NCBI RefSeq assembly: GCF_002575655.3
Contig: NC_053038.3
Span: 145,468,885-145,532,884, forward strand
Reading direction: 5' to 3'
Source of the DNA: Aegilops tauschii subsp. strangulata
Lineage: Eukaryota > Streptophyta > Magnoliopsida > Poales > Poaceae
DNA: 64,000 nt
A program made the position numbers and the translations under genes. The first letter of the stretch is position 1, and every line of letters starts with the position of its first letter. The notes under the pieces were generated by a model. The model had not been told where the DNA came from. It saw nothing but the letters and a program-made list of their open reading frames with translations, and did no database searches. This document shows, in pieces, positions 53,160-63,470 of the stretch.

Positions 53160-53295
53160 AATACATTTTTTTGTGAAAAATGACAGCATTAGTTGAGTAC
53201 TTTTGCAGACTACAAAAACTATTCCATCGCCTCTATCTTGCTAAGAGTAGGTGAAAATTTTGAATCGAGCCCTTTAAACTAGAAGGGAGGTAGTA
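53160..53295. mobile_element. Partial MITE of the same family, inverted
   Basis: The reverse complement begins CTACTACCTCCCTTCTAG, continues GGGCTCGATTCAAAATTTTC and shares TTTTTGTAGTCTGCAAAAG with the left half of 52367-52688. The other end is missing. It lies in opposite orientation about 500 bp away. Confidence 0.6.
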
Positions 53296-53639
53296 GTACT
53301 CTAATAGCTAACCTTGGCCCTGTTTGGATCCATGTGTTAGAGTTAGTTTGGGTTAGTTTGAACTCAGCTCACCCAAAAATATCCAAACATGAGGGTTAGA
53401 TTGGGTTATATGCATCTAACCCATTCAAACAACTAACCCACTCTCGCTCTCCCCGCAGCAGATCCCTCCACACTTCTTCGAAGCTTCTCGTCCTCTCCCT
53501 CCCTCCCTCTCGCACCGCCCATGAAGGCACCTCGCCGTATCCGCGCTCCATCTAACCTTGTCATCCAAACACCTCTTTCGCTAGAGTTACTTCAGGGTTA
53601 GTTCGGGATTAGAATCTTTAACTGATCTAACTCATCTAA

Positions 53640-53751
53640 TAGTAGTTCTTATACTCATTATAAGTAGTATTGTAGATATTGATATTTTTAGTATAAATTT
53701 GGTCAAACACTTTGCAAACGGTTGACGGAAGTAAAAAGGACTAGAGGGAGT
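53640..53751. mobile_element. 3' remnant of a Stowaway MITE
   Basis: Text of the GTCAAAC...GGTTGACGGAAGTAAAAAGG type ending GACTAGAGGGAGTA is the common right end of Triticeae Stowaway elements. The left end is not found. Confidence 0.5.
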
Positions 53752-54159
53752 ATCATGCATGCGGAGTAGGCAAAAATATTGCTCATTTATAGCCGGTCGA
53801 AGTCTCAAAGGGCGCGACCGCGCGAGGGAGGCGAAGGTCGTGGGAGGCGCGACGGTTGACAGAATTAAGTGAAGTTACCCACGCGCCGGCATGGCGTGCG
53901 AACCGGCAGAAGCTATACCGTCAGGCCTATGATATGGGTCTAGTAGACATGATATCTAGTGGGTCCCGCATAGTTCTCGAGAACTCTTTGAGGGCTTGCA
54001 GCCGTTTATCCACTGGGCAATCCAGCAACCCCACGTCATTCGCACGCTCTACTCGTCCCCGTCTTCTACTAGTACAGTACCTTACAACAGTTCGCTCCCT
54101 GTCGTCCCGTCCTTTCACATTACACCAGTTCAACTTCTCCTAACCCTCCTCCAAAATCC

Positions 54160-54882
54160 ATGGCCTCCCAAATCTCCATGGTCGCCGCTGAGTACCAGGT
54201 TAGAGCCATCACCGGCGATGAGTTCATCGTCATCTACACACGTGGATCCGCGACGGTGAAAGCATGCCTTGCTCTCGTCCTACGCATGTTCAACAGTTCA
54301 ACGGATGAGTGGGTCGCTAGGCTAGATGTTGAGTACACCACAGTCCTGCAAAGAGAGAAGATTCTAAAGGAGCCAGAGAAGAAGAAGCCCGCCGTGATCC
54401 AGGTTTGCGTACATAACGTGTGCTTGGTCTACCACATATGCCATGCCGATGTTGAGTGCCAGGATTTTAAGAACTTCCTCAAGGACGAAAGAGTGAAATT
54501 CGTTACTGTAGACTTTAGGAACGACAGGGATGTCCTGGGTCGGATAGGCCTCGTTGTAGGCCAGCCCTTCAATCTCCAGAAGGCAAGCCTGGTGACCTCC
54601 TCTCAGCCTTCAATGCTAACCCTGGCAGCAACCATGATTGATCCTTCGTACGCTAAACTGAAGAAACCTCACCACGAGTTTCATCATGCATGGGAGTCGA
54701 AGACATTAGATGAAGATCACATCCTGCACGCAGCAATGGATGCCTACCTTTGTTTAAATATCTACAAGGGTTGGATGAAGAAGCAGAGCCCAGTGTCCGG
54801 TTCAAGCAAAGAAGCGTCGGCGAAGCAGAAGAGGGAGAGGGACAAGGACGAAGTCGAGGACGTGGGCTCGGACTCCAAGTAG
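54160..54882 (+). CDS. DEDD-type 3'-5' exonuclease-like protein (240 aa)
   Basis: It is a single exon with ATG at 54160 and TAG at 54880-54882. The fold of RNase D/WRN-type exonucleases is suggested by LDVEYTT (Asp56 and Glu58, Exo I), PAVIQVCVHNVCLVYH, VTVDFRNDRDVLGRIG (Exo II region with Asp122/124) and LDEDHILHAAMDAYLCLNIY (Exo III, Asp194). The usual Exo III tyrosine four residues before Asp194 is His190, so catalytic activity is doubtful. The C-terminus is a charged, probably disordered tail (KQKRERDKDEVEDVG). This resembles a small grass family of uncharacterised WRN-like exonucleases. No TATA box is evident; the 5' flank is MITE-rich. The reading frame is intact, so it is probably a living gene. 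Confidence 0.8.
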   Translation: MASQISMVAAEYQVRAITGDEFIVIYTRGSATVKACLALVLRMFNSSTDEWVARLDVEYTTVLQREKILKEPEKKKPAVIQVCVHNVCLVYHICHADVECQDFKNFLKDERVKFVTVDFRNDRDVLGRIGLVVGQPFNLQKASLVTSSQPSMLTLAATMIDPSYAKLKKPHHEFHHAWESKTLDEDHILHAAMDAYLCLNIYKGWMKKQSPVSGSSKEASAKQKRERDKDEVEDVGSDSK

Positions 54883-56268
54883 GTGGCAGTGCCGTCGCTC
54901 ATGCTGGTTCTACTGCAGTGTCAAGTGGACTAGTTGCCTAGTTTATTTTCAAGGGTGTGTTGTGCTGAGGCCCCAGCAGAACTATGTTTTTGTTCTTTCA
55001 TGTTATTTGAACTCTTTAGTACGTACAGTAGTACTAGTACTATGTCTTACTACTGTTCTTCTTGCAGTTGGTACTACTGCTCGTATCTTCGTGTTCCTAC
55101 TGTACTTAATACGTTCGTACTAGTAGTATAATTTGGGTCAGTCGATTTGTGAAAGAAGTTCGACGGAGCGAAGGAAGAAGACGATAGAGAAGCTACCCCA
55201 GTATCTATATTAGGGTGGCAGGGTGCCCATCATCTATCTTATGAGTGTTGGGTGTGGAATGCAGTTTGCCGGAAAAAAAACGAGCCCGGGGTTAAACGGA
55301 TGGCGGGGGTGCGGGGAGCATGGCGGTGACAGGCGGTTCAAGGGAGGGCGCGGCGGCCGCGGCAGGCGGTTAGGCGTGTGGCGGGCTGAGAAGATGAACC
55401 GTGCATCAAGTTCAGAGGTTGAAGAAGCCCTTCTAGCCATCCATGTTGCATCAAACGGCTCACAAGAGTCGACTGACCCAAATTGCTCCTTCAGATTGCA
55501 GGATCCATGTGGCATTCAAGGTCTCAAAGGTAGATCCCGTGTCCGCACCCGGTTTGCGGGCTCGACGCGTGCGCGACCGGCTTCCGCCGCGACAGCCACC
55601 ATGCGCGCCTCCTCTACGCGGGCGGAGACGACAATGAGACGCAAGTTCCTCCTCGCCGGCGTGCTGGAGCACACTCTCGTACTCCTCTTCGTATGCTGCG
55701 TGCATAGACGCGGCTCCACCAGCATCTCGCGTGCTTGGCAGTGTGGCGGCATGGCGAGGAGGGACTGCAGATGACTTGAGTGGGCGAGCCTTCGGCTTCA
55801 TGGCACAGGGATGGCGGCGACACGGCGGTGATGGGCGAGAAATTGTTGGCCGGAGCAGGCGGGTGCCGGCATGCGCAACGGCGGTGGCGGCGTATTGATG
55901 AGTGCGCGTATGGGAGCTTAGTTTAGTTTTATATAGGGTTGGTCAAAATTAAAAGAAAACCGTACTAGTACACGTAAACATTAGACTTAAGCAGCGCTTT
56001 TATTAGTTACCACAACCACGATATGGAATCCTGTGCAAGCGTGTGAACCGTGGCCGCGCGGTCGATCGAACGGTGCGTCACCGTGTCACGCTCGAAGGAC
56101 ATCCACCGAACCTTTTTGTGTGTGTGAAAACAATCGCCGAATATTACTCAACTTTTTTTTCCAGGAAAAAATCTTGACGCTACAATATTTCCATATATTT
56201 GAATTTAGCTCCAGTTCGTGTTTATTTGGATTTGTACGTTTTAGGTGCGCCCTAGTTTTTTTTTAATA
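54883..56268. other. 3' flank of exonuclease gene and unassigned DNA
   Basis: 54950-55130 is T-rich with repeated TACTACTGT text, possibly 3' untranslated sequence. 55223-55774 has open frames in several directions in G/C-rich DNA; a stretch near 55430-55520 (GCCATCCATGTTGCATCAAA, then CGGCTCACAAGAG) looks like a repeated intergenic fragment but I cannot name it. No convincing gene is seen. Confidence 0.4.
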
Positions 56269-56463
56269 CTGATTTTGTGTGTGTGACTGAGAGAGAACGT
56301 GTGTATGTGTCCATATGTGCGTTGTGGCGGAAGGGCAATCTGGAGATGGTGTGCGTGTGATAGAGACATAGAGAGGTGTGAATGTGCAAATGATCATGCA
56401 TGAGTGAAACATAGACAGATGCCGATACGTTGTGTATACATGAGAGAACGGTCTTCTATTTTA

Positions 56464-56503
<40 letters not shown>

Positions 56504-56820
56504 GAGCATCCGTAACACAACAACCATCTCTCTCGATTCGTCCGTCCCTCGCACGATCGCATGTAACACATGCATCAACGCGCACATTTTGACACCCTCA
56601 CCCGGCCCCTACCCACCTCAAGGCCCGCACATCGCTCTCTATCTCGCACGCACAATCTCTTCGTGAATACCCTATTTAGCATGTAGCTTTCCGTCACATA
56701 CACACACATTTCTCTCCTTAGGTTTTTTTCTCTCAATATCTGACACACACACACACAAACACACAGCACACAACACACACACACCCCCTCCCCCGATCAC
56801 ACAATTCATCCCCATCCAAG
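56269..56820. repeat. GT/GA- and CA-rich low-complexity tract
   Basis: A perfect (TG)n run is at about 56469-56495, followed by GAGAGAGAG; CA-rich stretches are at about 56742-56790. Much of the rest is degenerate GTGTGTG/GAGAGA text similar in style to 62646-63470. Confidence 0.75.
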
Positions 56821-56825
56821 GTTAC

Positions 56826-56966
56826 ATGGCGACCACTCTCGCTTGTGCTTCTCTGCACCCCAGCATGCACAACACCTCAGTCTTCAAAGAGGGCATCAAG
56901 GAGATCAAAGACGGCGACCACACTGCGCTAGAGCATGCGGGGCCATTTGGAAGCAGGATGATGTGA
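56826..56966 (+). CDS. Possible short ORF (46 aa), unrecognised
   Basis: MATTLACASLHPSMHNTSVF, then KEGIKEIKDGDHTALEHAGP, ending FGSRMM. The start resembles a plastid targeting peptide, and codon use is G/C-rich at third positions in an otherwise repetitive region. It could be the first exon of a lost or captured gene; no splice partner was found. The context GTTACATGGC is ordinary. Confidence 0.25.
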   Translation: MATTLACASLHPSMHNTSVFKEGIKEIKDGDHTALEHAGPFGSRMM

Positions 56967-57637
56967 CGACGGCCGACTGACTCCTCCCCCCACCCTCGCT
57001 CTCTCGCACAAAATTACCAATCCCTCTCTCCCCCGCACAAATTTATCAATCCCTCAACCCACGAGATCCTTCCCCTCTCGTCCATGTTTTTCCGGCTCTC
57101 TCATCAAACCTGTTGTCTCTTCTCCTTCCACGTGTACAGAATCCGAATGCACACGCATCTCACGTATATTACATGTCTCCATCTTTCTCACAGACCTAAC
57201 TGCTTCCTCTCTCTTTCTCTCTCTATCGCTCTCTCTCTCTGTTTCTTTAGGTTTGTCTCCTACTCTCTCGTCCACATACATACAATCTTTCCTGCCCTAT
57301 CTGCTCCATCTTCGCAAGCTTTCTCTACACGTTTCATTCACACATTGGGATATGTTCAAAATGTTGCTTTTATAATGGCTGATGTGGAGTTATTGTTGGT
57401 TCTGTTGCATCCTACAAAGTAATAACTATGAAATGCATTTTGATTGTCATTTTACTGGGATTATGCGAGTTTGAGCATGTTGTGAAGTACTATAGACCTC
57501 ATATACATCTTGGAATTCGACAATGATTGTAACTATTGAATTGTATAGACCATTACATTCGAAGTCAGTAGCCCAATATATTTATTTCACAATTTCAACA
57601 AATGATTAATTCACTACATACTAAGAAAACAAATGTG
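56967..57637. other. C/T-rich unassigned DNA
   Basis: Pyrimidine-rich text (CTCTCTCTC at 57205-57245) is followed by A/T-rich sequence. Nothing recognisable is present. Confidence 0.4.
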
Positions 57638-57639
57638 TA

Positions 57640-57887
57640 CACCCTCCATTTTTATTGAAGTCCGCGTATTAGCATTGGTCAAAGTCAAGTTTTGTAAACT
57701 CTCAGAAAGTTTATAACAAAAAGTATTAACATATACAATAACAAATAAATACCATTAGATTCATTATTGAATGTACTTTCACATCATACATATCTGTTAT
57801 GGTAAATGTTTATATTTTTCTATAAAGTTGGTTAAACTTTAGGAAGTTTGACTTCGGTCAAACCTAATATGCAGAGTTTACTAGTAC
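57640..57887. mobile_element. Stowaway-type MITE (about 250 bp)
   Basis: It is preceded by TA and starts CACCCTCCATTTTTATTGAAG then TCCGCG. It contains GGTCAAAGTCAAGTTTTG with its inverted partner GTTGGTTAAAC...TTCGGTCAAACC and ends near AATATGCAGAGTTTACTAGTA. The right end is decayed. Confidence 0.7.
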
Positions 57888-58668
57888 TACTCGCTAGTTG
57901 CTTAGCCGAATCACACAACATGCCACACGGGGAGTTCAGTGTCACAAAATTTTGAGGTTGGCGGGAAAATCTCCCGTGACCCTGATTCGAGCAGTGGGAA
58001 GTTACCATCGTAGCCTTCGAAACAGCCGTACGGATGACGGTTGGTAGGGGCTGTTTTCGTAACTTCAGGTTCACCCTACCCAGCCGACCCCACCCCGGCA
58101 CCCAGAGTAGTACACCTGAATACTCACCATTTTCTATACCCACCGAAAAATAGACTTCTCCACGGCACCACAGCCTTCGTGCTCCTCCCCTTCTACATCG
58201 GCGCACTCATCCACCGCAGCGCATCTGCCTCATCGACGACCTCGTACGCCGCACTGGAGCCGGTCCACCGTCGTCGTACACGGAGCCTCTTCCCCGGCAC
58301 CGTCTTCCACGGTCTCGGATCTGCTTCCCGGAAGCCGACGCCAAGCGCAAAAGCACCCCGTCGTGGACAATGAACCGACTCCCGTTGGCGACCATGACTC
58401 ACAGAGGCTGCCGCGACCATCGTTCTCCTCCTCGATTGGTAATGTTTGTATTGAATCACTTAGCAGTACATGTGTAGTTCCAATTTTTTTCATACCTACC
58501 CTTCAAATTTCTTGGGTGCTATTGTTCTCGTAAAAGAAATTGGTTATAGCCTCCATTGTCCAATAGAATATCAGCTTGTAATTGTGCGTCGCTCCTGTAT
58601 CGCGCTGTGCTTGGGTAGGTTTTTCATATGCAACCTGTAGTGTGGCAAATGATGGAAAGTTTTTTAGA
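57888..58668. other. Unassigned, G/C-rich in the middle
   Basis: 58041-58460 has open frames in both directions with no recognisable domain; I judge them compositional. A possible promoter or gene remnant cannot be excluded. Confidence 0.35.
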
Positions 58669-58912
58669 ACTAGCAAGATGCCCATGCGTTGCACGCATCA
58701 AGATGCATTTGTATGAGTAGTTTATCTTGTGGGAGAAAAGGATGAACGAGGGAAGGCCTTATTTGCAAATCTGGAGAGGGGTGTGGGTATCTTTTTGCAA
58801 AATTGCCATTGTTTCCTTCCTATCTGTCAGATATAAATCGGACGGCCTATATTGCAGGATGGGAGGCACACCATCATCACTAACTCTGCTTTTTTATAAG
58901 ATTTTATAAGAA
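58669..58912 (+). mobile_element. Single arm of a foldback element
   Basis: It starts ACTAGCAAGATGCCCATGCGTTGC and follows the left arm of the element at 62202-62641 through AGAAAAGGATGAACGAGG and GTCAGATATAAATCGGACGG to ATAAG. The second arm is absent and replaced by AGTAGAGAAAAAA-type repeats (58905-58960). Confidence 0.7.
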
Positions 58913-59084
58913 AAAAAAGTAGAGAAAAAAAGTAGAGAGTAGAGAAGTAGAGACAAATATTAAATATAAAATAAATATAACAGTAGAGAAGAGAGTAGAG
59001 ATAGCAGACGTCGGGAAAGGATTGCGCGTGCGCGGGAAAAAGCGGCCGGGCGTGCACTAGTTTTGGCCCGCGGCGTCCGGTGCG

Positions 59085-59095
59085 CTTTATAAAAT
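59085..59095 (+). promoter_or_regulatory. TATA box of AP2 gene
   Basis: GCGCTTTATAAAATCC, about 85 bp before the ATG at 59173. Confidence 0.6.
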
Positions 59096-59172
59096 CCAAC
59101 GCCCTCCCACCACTCTGTGCCTCGCCACCGCTCTCTCCCCGCTCTTTCTTGCCTCGCCTTCAGCGCGCCACC

Positions 59173-59757
59173 ATGCCGCCGTGTCGCCGGGAAACTTGGG
59201 GATACTGCGGCGTCCGCGCGCGCCCCTCCGGCGGCTTCTCCACCGAGATCCGGTTCCGCGGGATGCGCCTCGGCCTCGGCAATTTTGACACCGCCAACGA
59301 GGCTACCCGCGCGTACGACGCGGCAGCGTGGCGCCTCCGGTGGCCTCATAGAATATTGAACTTCCCCAACGTGCCGACGCGGGACCGGGCAGAGGAGCTC
59401 GTCCCTCTGCCGCGGCTTATCACCGACGAGGATCGTCGCGACAACCAGAGGTGGGAGCACCATCTAGGCATCTCCGAGATGGACAAGGAAGCCATGGCGC
59501 TATGGCACCAATGCTTCCCGTAGGACATCATCAACGAGCGCGAGTTCTATGAGCAAAGGAGGGCAGAGAGGGACAAGAGGAGGGCGGAGCACGCCGCCTA
59601 TCGCGAGGACAAGCGTATGCGAAAAGCGGACGCTCAATTCAACATGAGGCTAGGAGAAGCGTCGCCCTGGGAATCCGACGACGATCGGTATCTTCACGCA
59701 TACAGTCAAACATCGGAGGTGGACATCACTGAGGAGGAGTCGGACGACGAGGAGTAG
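59173..59757 (+). pseudogene. AP2/ERF-domain gene interrupted by one stop codon
   Basis: The ATG at 59173 (GCCACCATGCCG, a strong context) gives MPPCRRETWGYCGVRARPSG then GFSTEIRFRGMRLGLGNFDT and ANEATRAYDAAAWRLRWPHR, a full AP2 DNA-binding domain of about 57 residues. The family continues LITDEDRRDNQRWEHH and a basic, helical tail. TAG at 59521-59523 follows HQCFP, where I remember related genes having Glu (FPED). The frame then stays open for another 78 codons (INEREFYEQRRAERDKRRAE to EEESDDEE) and ends at 59755-59757, so the stop looks recent. The shorter 116-aa product would keep the AP2 domain. AP2/ERF proteins are nuclear transcription factors binding GCC-box type sites. Confidence 0.82.
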
Positions 59758-60006
59758 TTGAATAATCTATTTTTTTATCTATCTATGCTGAGAACTATCC
59801 TCTACTCTCTAGTCTCTACTCTCTATCTCTACTTCTTGATCTCAGCACTGTAAACGCTTTTTTAAAGCGCAGCGCGTTGCGATTCTGTTGGAGATGCTCT
59901 AACATGGTAGACGAGTGCTTTAATGTTGCCCACAAGATGCGTGAGTATTACTAGTAGTATATTTTTCTTGCCATGTTGAGATTTTAAAACCACGAGTGCG
60001 AACATG
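59758..60006. other. 3' flank of AP2 gene
   Basis: C/T-rich text (TCTACTCTCTAGTCTC) near 59800, then GTTGGAGATGCTCTAAC near 59888-59904, the inner-facing end motif of many grass MITEs. A possible donor GTGAGT lies at 59941. No gene is assigned. Confidence 0.35.
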
Positions 60007-60788
60007 CAGAGGAGCAATGAAGACCAAACACGGGATATTGGGGACATCTTCAAGGAGCGTGGAAAGTTAAAGAGGAGCTGCACCGAATCTGTAAAATGAG
60101 CTTTCGTAAGGAACACCCTTTCAATTACTTTCGTTTAGCCTCGTGTTCTTCGATGTGTATATGTTGTAGTTTCTGTTTCTCTTAAGCCTCGTGTTCTTCG
60201 ATGTGTAATAAGAAGAGTCTTAATTGTCCTAATGCTTTCGTTTTTAGCTTGATGTAGGAAGTGGGTGTTCTCACCTTGTAGTCTGTTTTTATATTTTTTT
60301 CCTTTTGAATTCACTTCTCCCAGTTCTGTTTATCTGGCTTCTCCTAAATGGACCTGGGTTGCTCTGAGTATTGATCTAAAAAAGAAGTAACTTCATGTCA
60401 GGATGCAGTTCCTGCGAGGAGGGAAGTATGGTCAACCTCGAGATCATGTTTCCAGAATGAGGCTGGATTACACACAAGGTGCCAGTTCCCTAATGATGCT
60501 GGATTAGACACAAGGTGCAAATTCCCAGATGATGCTGGATTACACACAAGCCAGGTGGAGTCGTCAGCTGTTCGTGTCCTCGTGGCTCTAGTAAAGGCTG
60601 AAAGAAAGTGTGCAGCACCCCTTGAGAATGTAGCTGAGTTCCTGAAGAAGCGAAAAGAGCAATCAGATGCTCTCTTCACCCATGCCAAAGAAGAGATGGA
60701 AGAAGCCAAAAATAAGCTAGCACAGGCAGAGCTGGCTATGCGTCTCCTGCTATCTACAACTGTTGTCAATACAAAATTTCCTTCATAG
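60007..60788 (+). CDS. Possible two-exon gene with coiled-coil C-terminus
   Basis: A plausible model is exon 60007-60090 (MQRSNEDQTRDIGDIFKERG, then KLKRSCTES), donor CT|GTAAAA, acceptor ATGTCAG at 60401, and exon 60402-60788. The second exon reads DAVPARREVWSTSRSCF, then three 13-residue repeats of the type NDAGLDTRCKFP (NEAGLHTRCQFP, NDAGLDTRCKFP, DDAGLHTSQ). A helical, probably coiled-coil segment follows (EFLKKRKEQSDALF, HAKEEMEEAKNKLAQAELAM), ending TKFPS. There may be more exons upstream. I do not recognise a family. The open frame across the repeats supports coding, but the 5' end is uncertain. Confidence 0.45.
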
Positions 60789-61339
60789 TAGCTAGGTTCA
60801 AATGTTTATCCAGTTTGCATGCCTGTTGTGATGTCCATGCATCTACTGATGTGGCACAAAATATTTTTTTTCGGGTCATGTAATAACAACAATTACTTTC
60901 GAATCAATAACAGACGAAGCATTGGACATGGTATAGGTCACGCGCAAGACCGACATTCCATGTTCAACTTCCACATCAAACTCATGTTCATAGATATCTG
61001 CACATTCATACATAATGTCCACAACCATGATTTACTTCAAAGCCAAAAAAATTGAGGAGAGTTATGAATAAAGAAAAACCTCTAGTTCCTGCTACCAATG
61101 CGAGCACAACAAGTCAAGACCATGCGTAATTAATTATATTTTGGTCATTTTTTGTGTTCTAAAATACCGGCCGGCTCACGGAAGGACGTGTTGCCAGCAC
61201 ACACGCGGATTCAATGAAGGCAGGCGGGGCAGTCTGAAGCCGGTTGCATGCGGCGAGGAGGCGTGTTCAGCCGGGCTTGCAGCGAGTGGGGCTCGCTTGG
61301 CCGGCGCGCCAGTTCAATGCCTCCGTGTCAGAGCAATCA
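60789..61339. other. Unassigned DNA
   Basis: A/T-rich to about 61140, then a G/C-rich stretch with ACCGGCCGGCTCACGG. No gene is recognised. Confidence 0.35.
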
Positions 61340-61467
61340 CTCCCTCCAGTCCTTTTTTGTTTGGGTATAACAAAATCTCATTTTCCATTGACATTTTACA
61401 AGCAAAATTCGTGGACAAACTTTGACCCAAAATACGATGGGGACTAGTAAAGCAGAACGGAGGTAGT
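61340..61467. mobile_element. Short Stowaway-type MITE (about 128 bp)
   Basis: CTCCCTCCAGTCCTTTTTTG at left; the reverse complement of the right end reads CTACCTCCGTTCTGCTTT. Inner pairs such as CAAAATCTCA/TTTGACCCAAAATA are weak. TA flanks are not perfect. Confidence 0.6.
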
Positions 61468-62201
61468 GGTTTTTCTAATCAAAGAAGGGTTTCCCCTTCT
61501 GATTTTCATTACTGAAAACCAACATCTAAATATGGACCATAGTATTTTCCCTAGAACTACCAGGTTCAACATCTCGCAACATAAACCCATACAACCATAC
61601 GCCAAGGAGGTACGTAGTACTATGAATTCCATTGAAAATCGGATCTCTTAACCCCGCTAAAAATGATATTTTAAACGTGGCTACTCGATCTGTGGCAACT
61701 GGCGAGCCACCGCCTCCAAGTCGTTCACCTGTGGTCCCGACCATCAACACCTACGGATCAAATTATCACGCGAGCTGACTATTCCTACAAAGGTGTGCTC
61801 CACCACGTACCCGGTACCCGCGAATGCAGCAATCGTGCACCTAGGGTTTTAGGGTTTATTTGTTAACGTTGCCTTTACGTAACACTCATGTGTGCGAGAT
61901 AGCGAGAGACCAACTGCATGCGTGCGCCTCTTCTCTTCGTATATGTACTCCACCTTTTGTCTGGTGGCCAAAAAATTATAATAACTACTAGCAATGTGCC
62001 AATGCGTTGCCACATGATCTGAGTACATTAATGCATATTCACCGATTTGATAAAAAAAAGTCTAGTTTTGAAATACGCATATCACTAAAAACATGTTATG
62101 TTTCACTCAAAATATATTCCTTTGGCGGTTTTGATGAGATAAGGGAGGAATGTTGTTGGTTTCAGGATTCGAGAAGTGGTATGTGTCTAATTTCTACTCT
62201 T
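61468..62201. other. Unassigned DNA
   Basis: A/T-rich, no gene or repeat that I can name. Short telomere-like text (GGGTTTTAGGGTTTA) at about 61843-61858 resembles a telo-box. Confidence 0.35.
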
Positions 62202-62641
62202 ACTAGCAAGATGCCCGTGCGTTGCACGGAACATCAAGATCTTGTGGGAGAAAAGGATGAACGAGGTAAGGCCTTATCTGCAAATGTGGAGAGGATTGCG
62301 GGTAAATTGCCATAGTTTCCTTCCTATCCGTCAGATATAAATCGGACGGCCAATATTGTAGGATGGTAGGCCCACCATCATCACCAACTCTACTTTTTAT
62401 CCCTGCTCTTATAAAAAGCATAGTCGGTGATGATCGTGTGCCTGCCATCCTGCAATATAGGCCGTCCGATCTATATCTGACGGATAGGAAGGAAACTATG
62501 GCAATTTTGCAAAAAGATACCCACGCCCCTCTCCACATTTGCAAATAAGGCCTTCCCTTGTTCATCCTTTTCTCCCACAAGATAAACTACTAATACAAAT
62601 GCATCTTGATGTTCTGTGCAACGCATGGGCATCTTGCTAGT
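62202..62641. mobile_element. Foldback (long inverted repeat) element, 440 bp
   Basis: Left arm 62202 to about 62395 and right arm about 62408-62641 are inverted copies. ACTAGCAAGATGCCCGTGCG starts the left arm and CGCATGGGCATCTTGCTAGT ends the right. The arms share AGAAAAGGATGAAC, GGCCTTAT, CTATCCGTCAGATATAAATC and GGACGGCC. The centre is only about 15-30 bp. A transcript could form a hairpin of about 200 bp. Related single arm at 58669-58912. No target duplication is obvious. Confidence 0.85.
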
Positions 62642-62645
62642 TGTT

Positions 62646-63470
62646 GCAAAAAGCCCATGTGTGTGTGAGAGAGAGAGGGAGAGGGGAGGAGGACGGAGTG
62701 CATGTGTGACAAAGACACAAAGAGTGTGTGTGCGAGAGGTATCAGCTTAAAATGAGGCGATAGTGCGTGTGTGCACAATCGAGAGGGCGTGTCTCAAGAA
62801 GGGAAGAAAAATCTACATAGATACAAGGAGCGGGAGAGAGACATGTATGCGATAGTGGAGCACGATTGTGCGGGTGTATAAACCTATCTAGAGGCTAGTC
62901 GATAAATATTTGTGAGAGAAATACGAGTCGGGGGTGAGAAAGCGAGAGTTTTGTGTGTGAGAGAGAGAGAGATGGTAGTCGGGAAGGGGAGTGGAAGCAG
63001 GAGTTGTGTGTGTGTGAGAGAGAGAGGGGGGAGTTTGTCTGATCGGTAAACAAATGAATAATGTCAGTCTCGGATGGTGACGAAAAGGAGAACGCAACAA
63101 ATGTTGTGTCTACAGGAGAGAGAGTAATTTTAGTGGTATGATTCATATCTAGAGACATATAGGGTGTGTGAGAGAATCCCATAGAGAGAAAGACAAAGTG
63201 AAAGATGAGTGGAGACTGTGTGTGTGGTGGTGAAAAAGAAAGCTTAGGTACCTAGTGATACGAGAGAACGGTAGAGACGTGAAAGATAATGAAAACCGTG
63301 TAATGTATAATGATAGGGAGAGCGTGACAATTCTCAAGGGAGACGTCGAGAGACCATGTTTGCGAGGATAGAAGAAACATGAAGTGAGCTTGCAGGTGAG
63401 CTGGAGAAAAGAGAGTGATAGCTACATGAAGGAGCATGCATGCGAGAGAGATGGGCGTGAAAGGAGTGAA
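62646..63470. repeat. GT/GAGA-rich low-complexity tract
   Basis: It contains many short runs such as GTGTGTGAGAGAGAGAG, spaced irregularly over 800 bp. Open frames on the minus strand (Leu/Ser/His-rich) are only the shadow of this composition. Confidence 0.75.

Noticed and set aside
53325..53650. Tourist or hAT MITE suggested by GGCCCTGTTTGGATCC and CCAAACACC
   Set aside because: No matching right terminus or target duplication could be found, so it stays unassigned.
55223..55774. 183-codon frame downstream of the exonuclease gene
   Set aside because: Arg/Gly/Ala-rich with other long frames on both strands and no domain; probably intergenic G/C-rich DNA.
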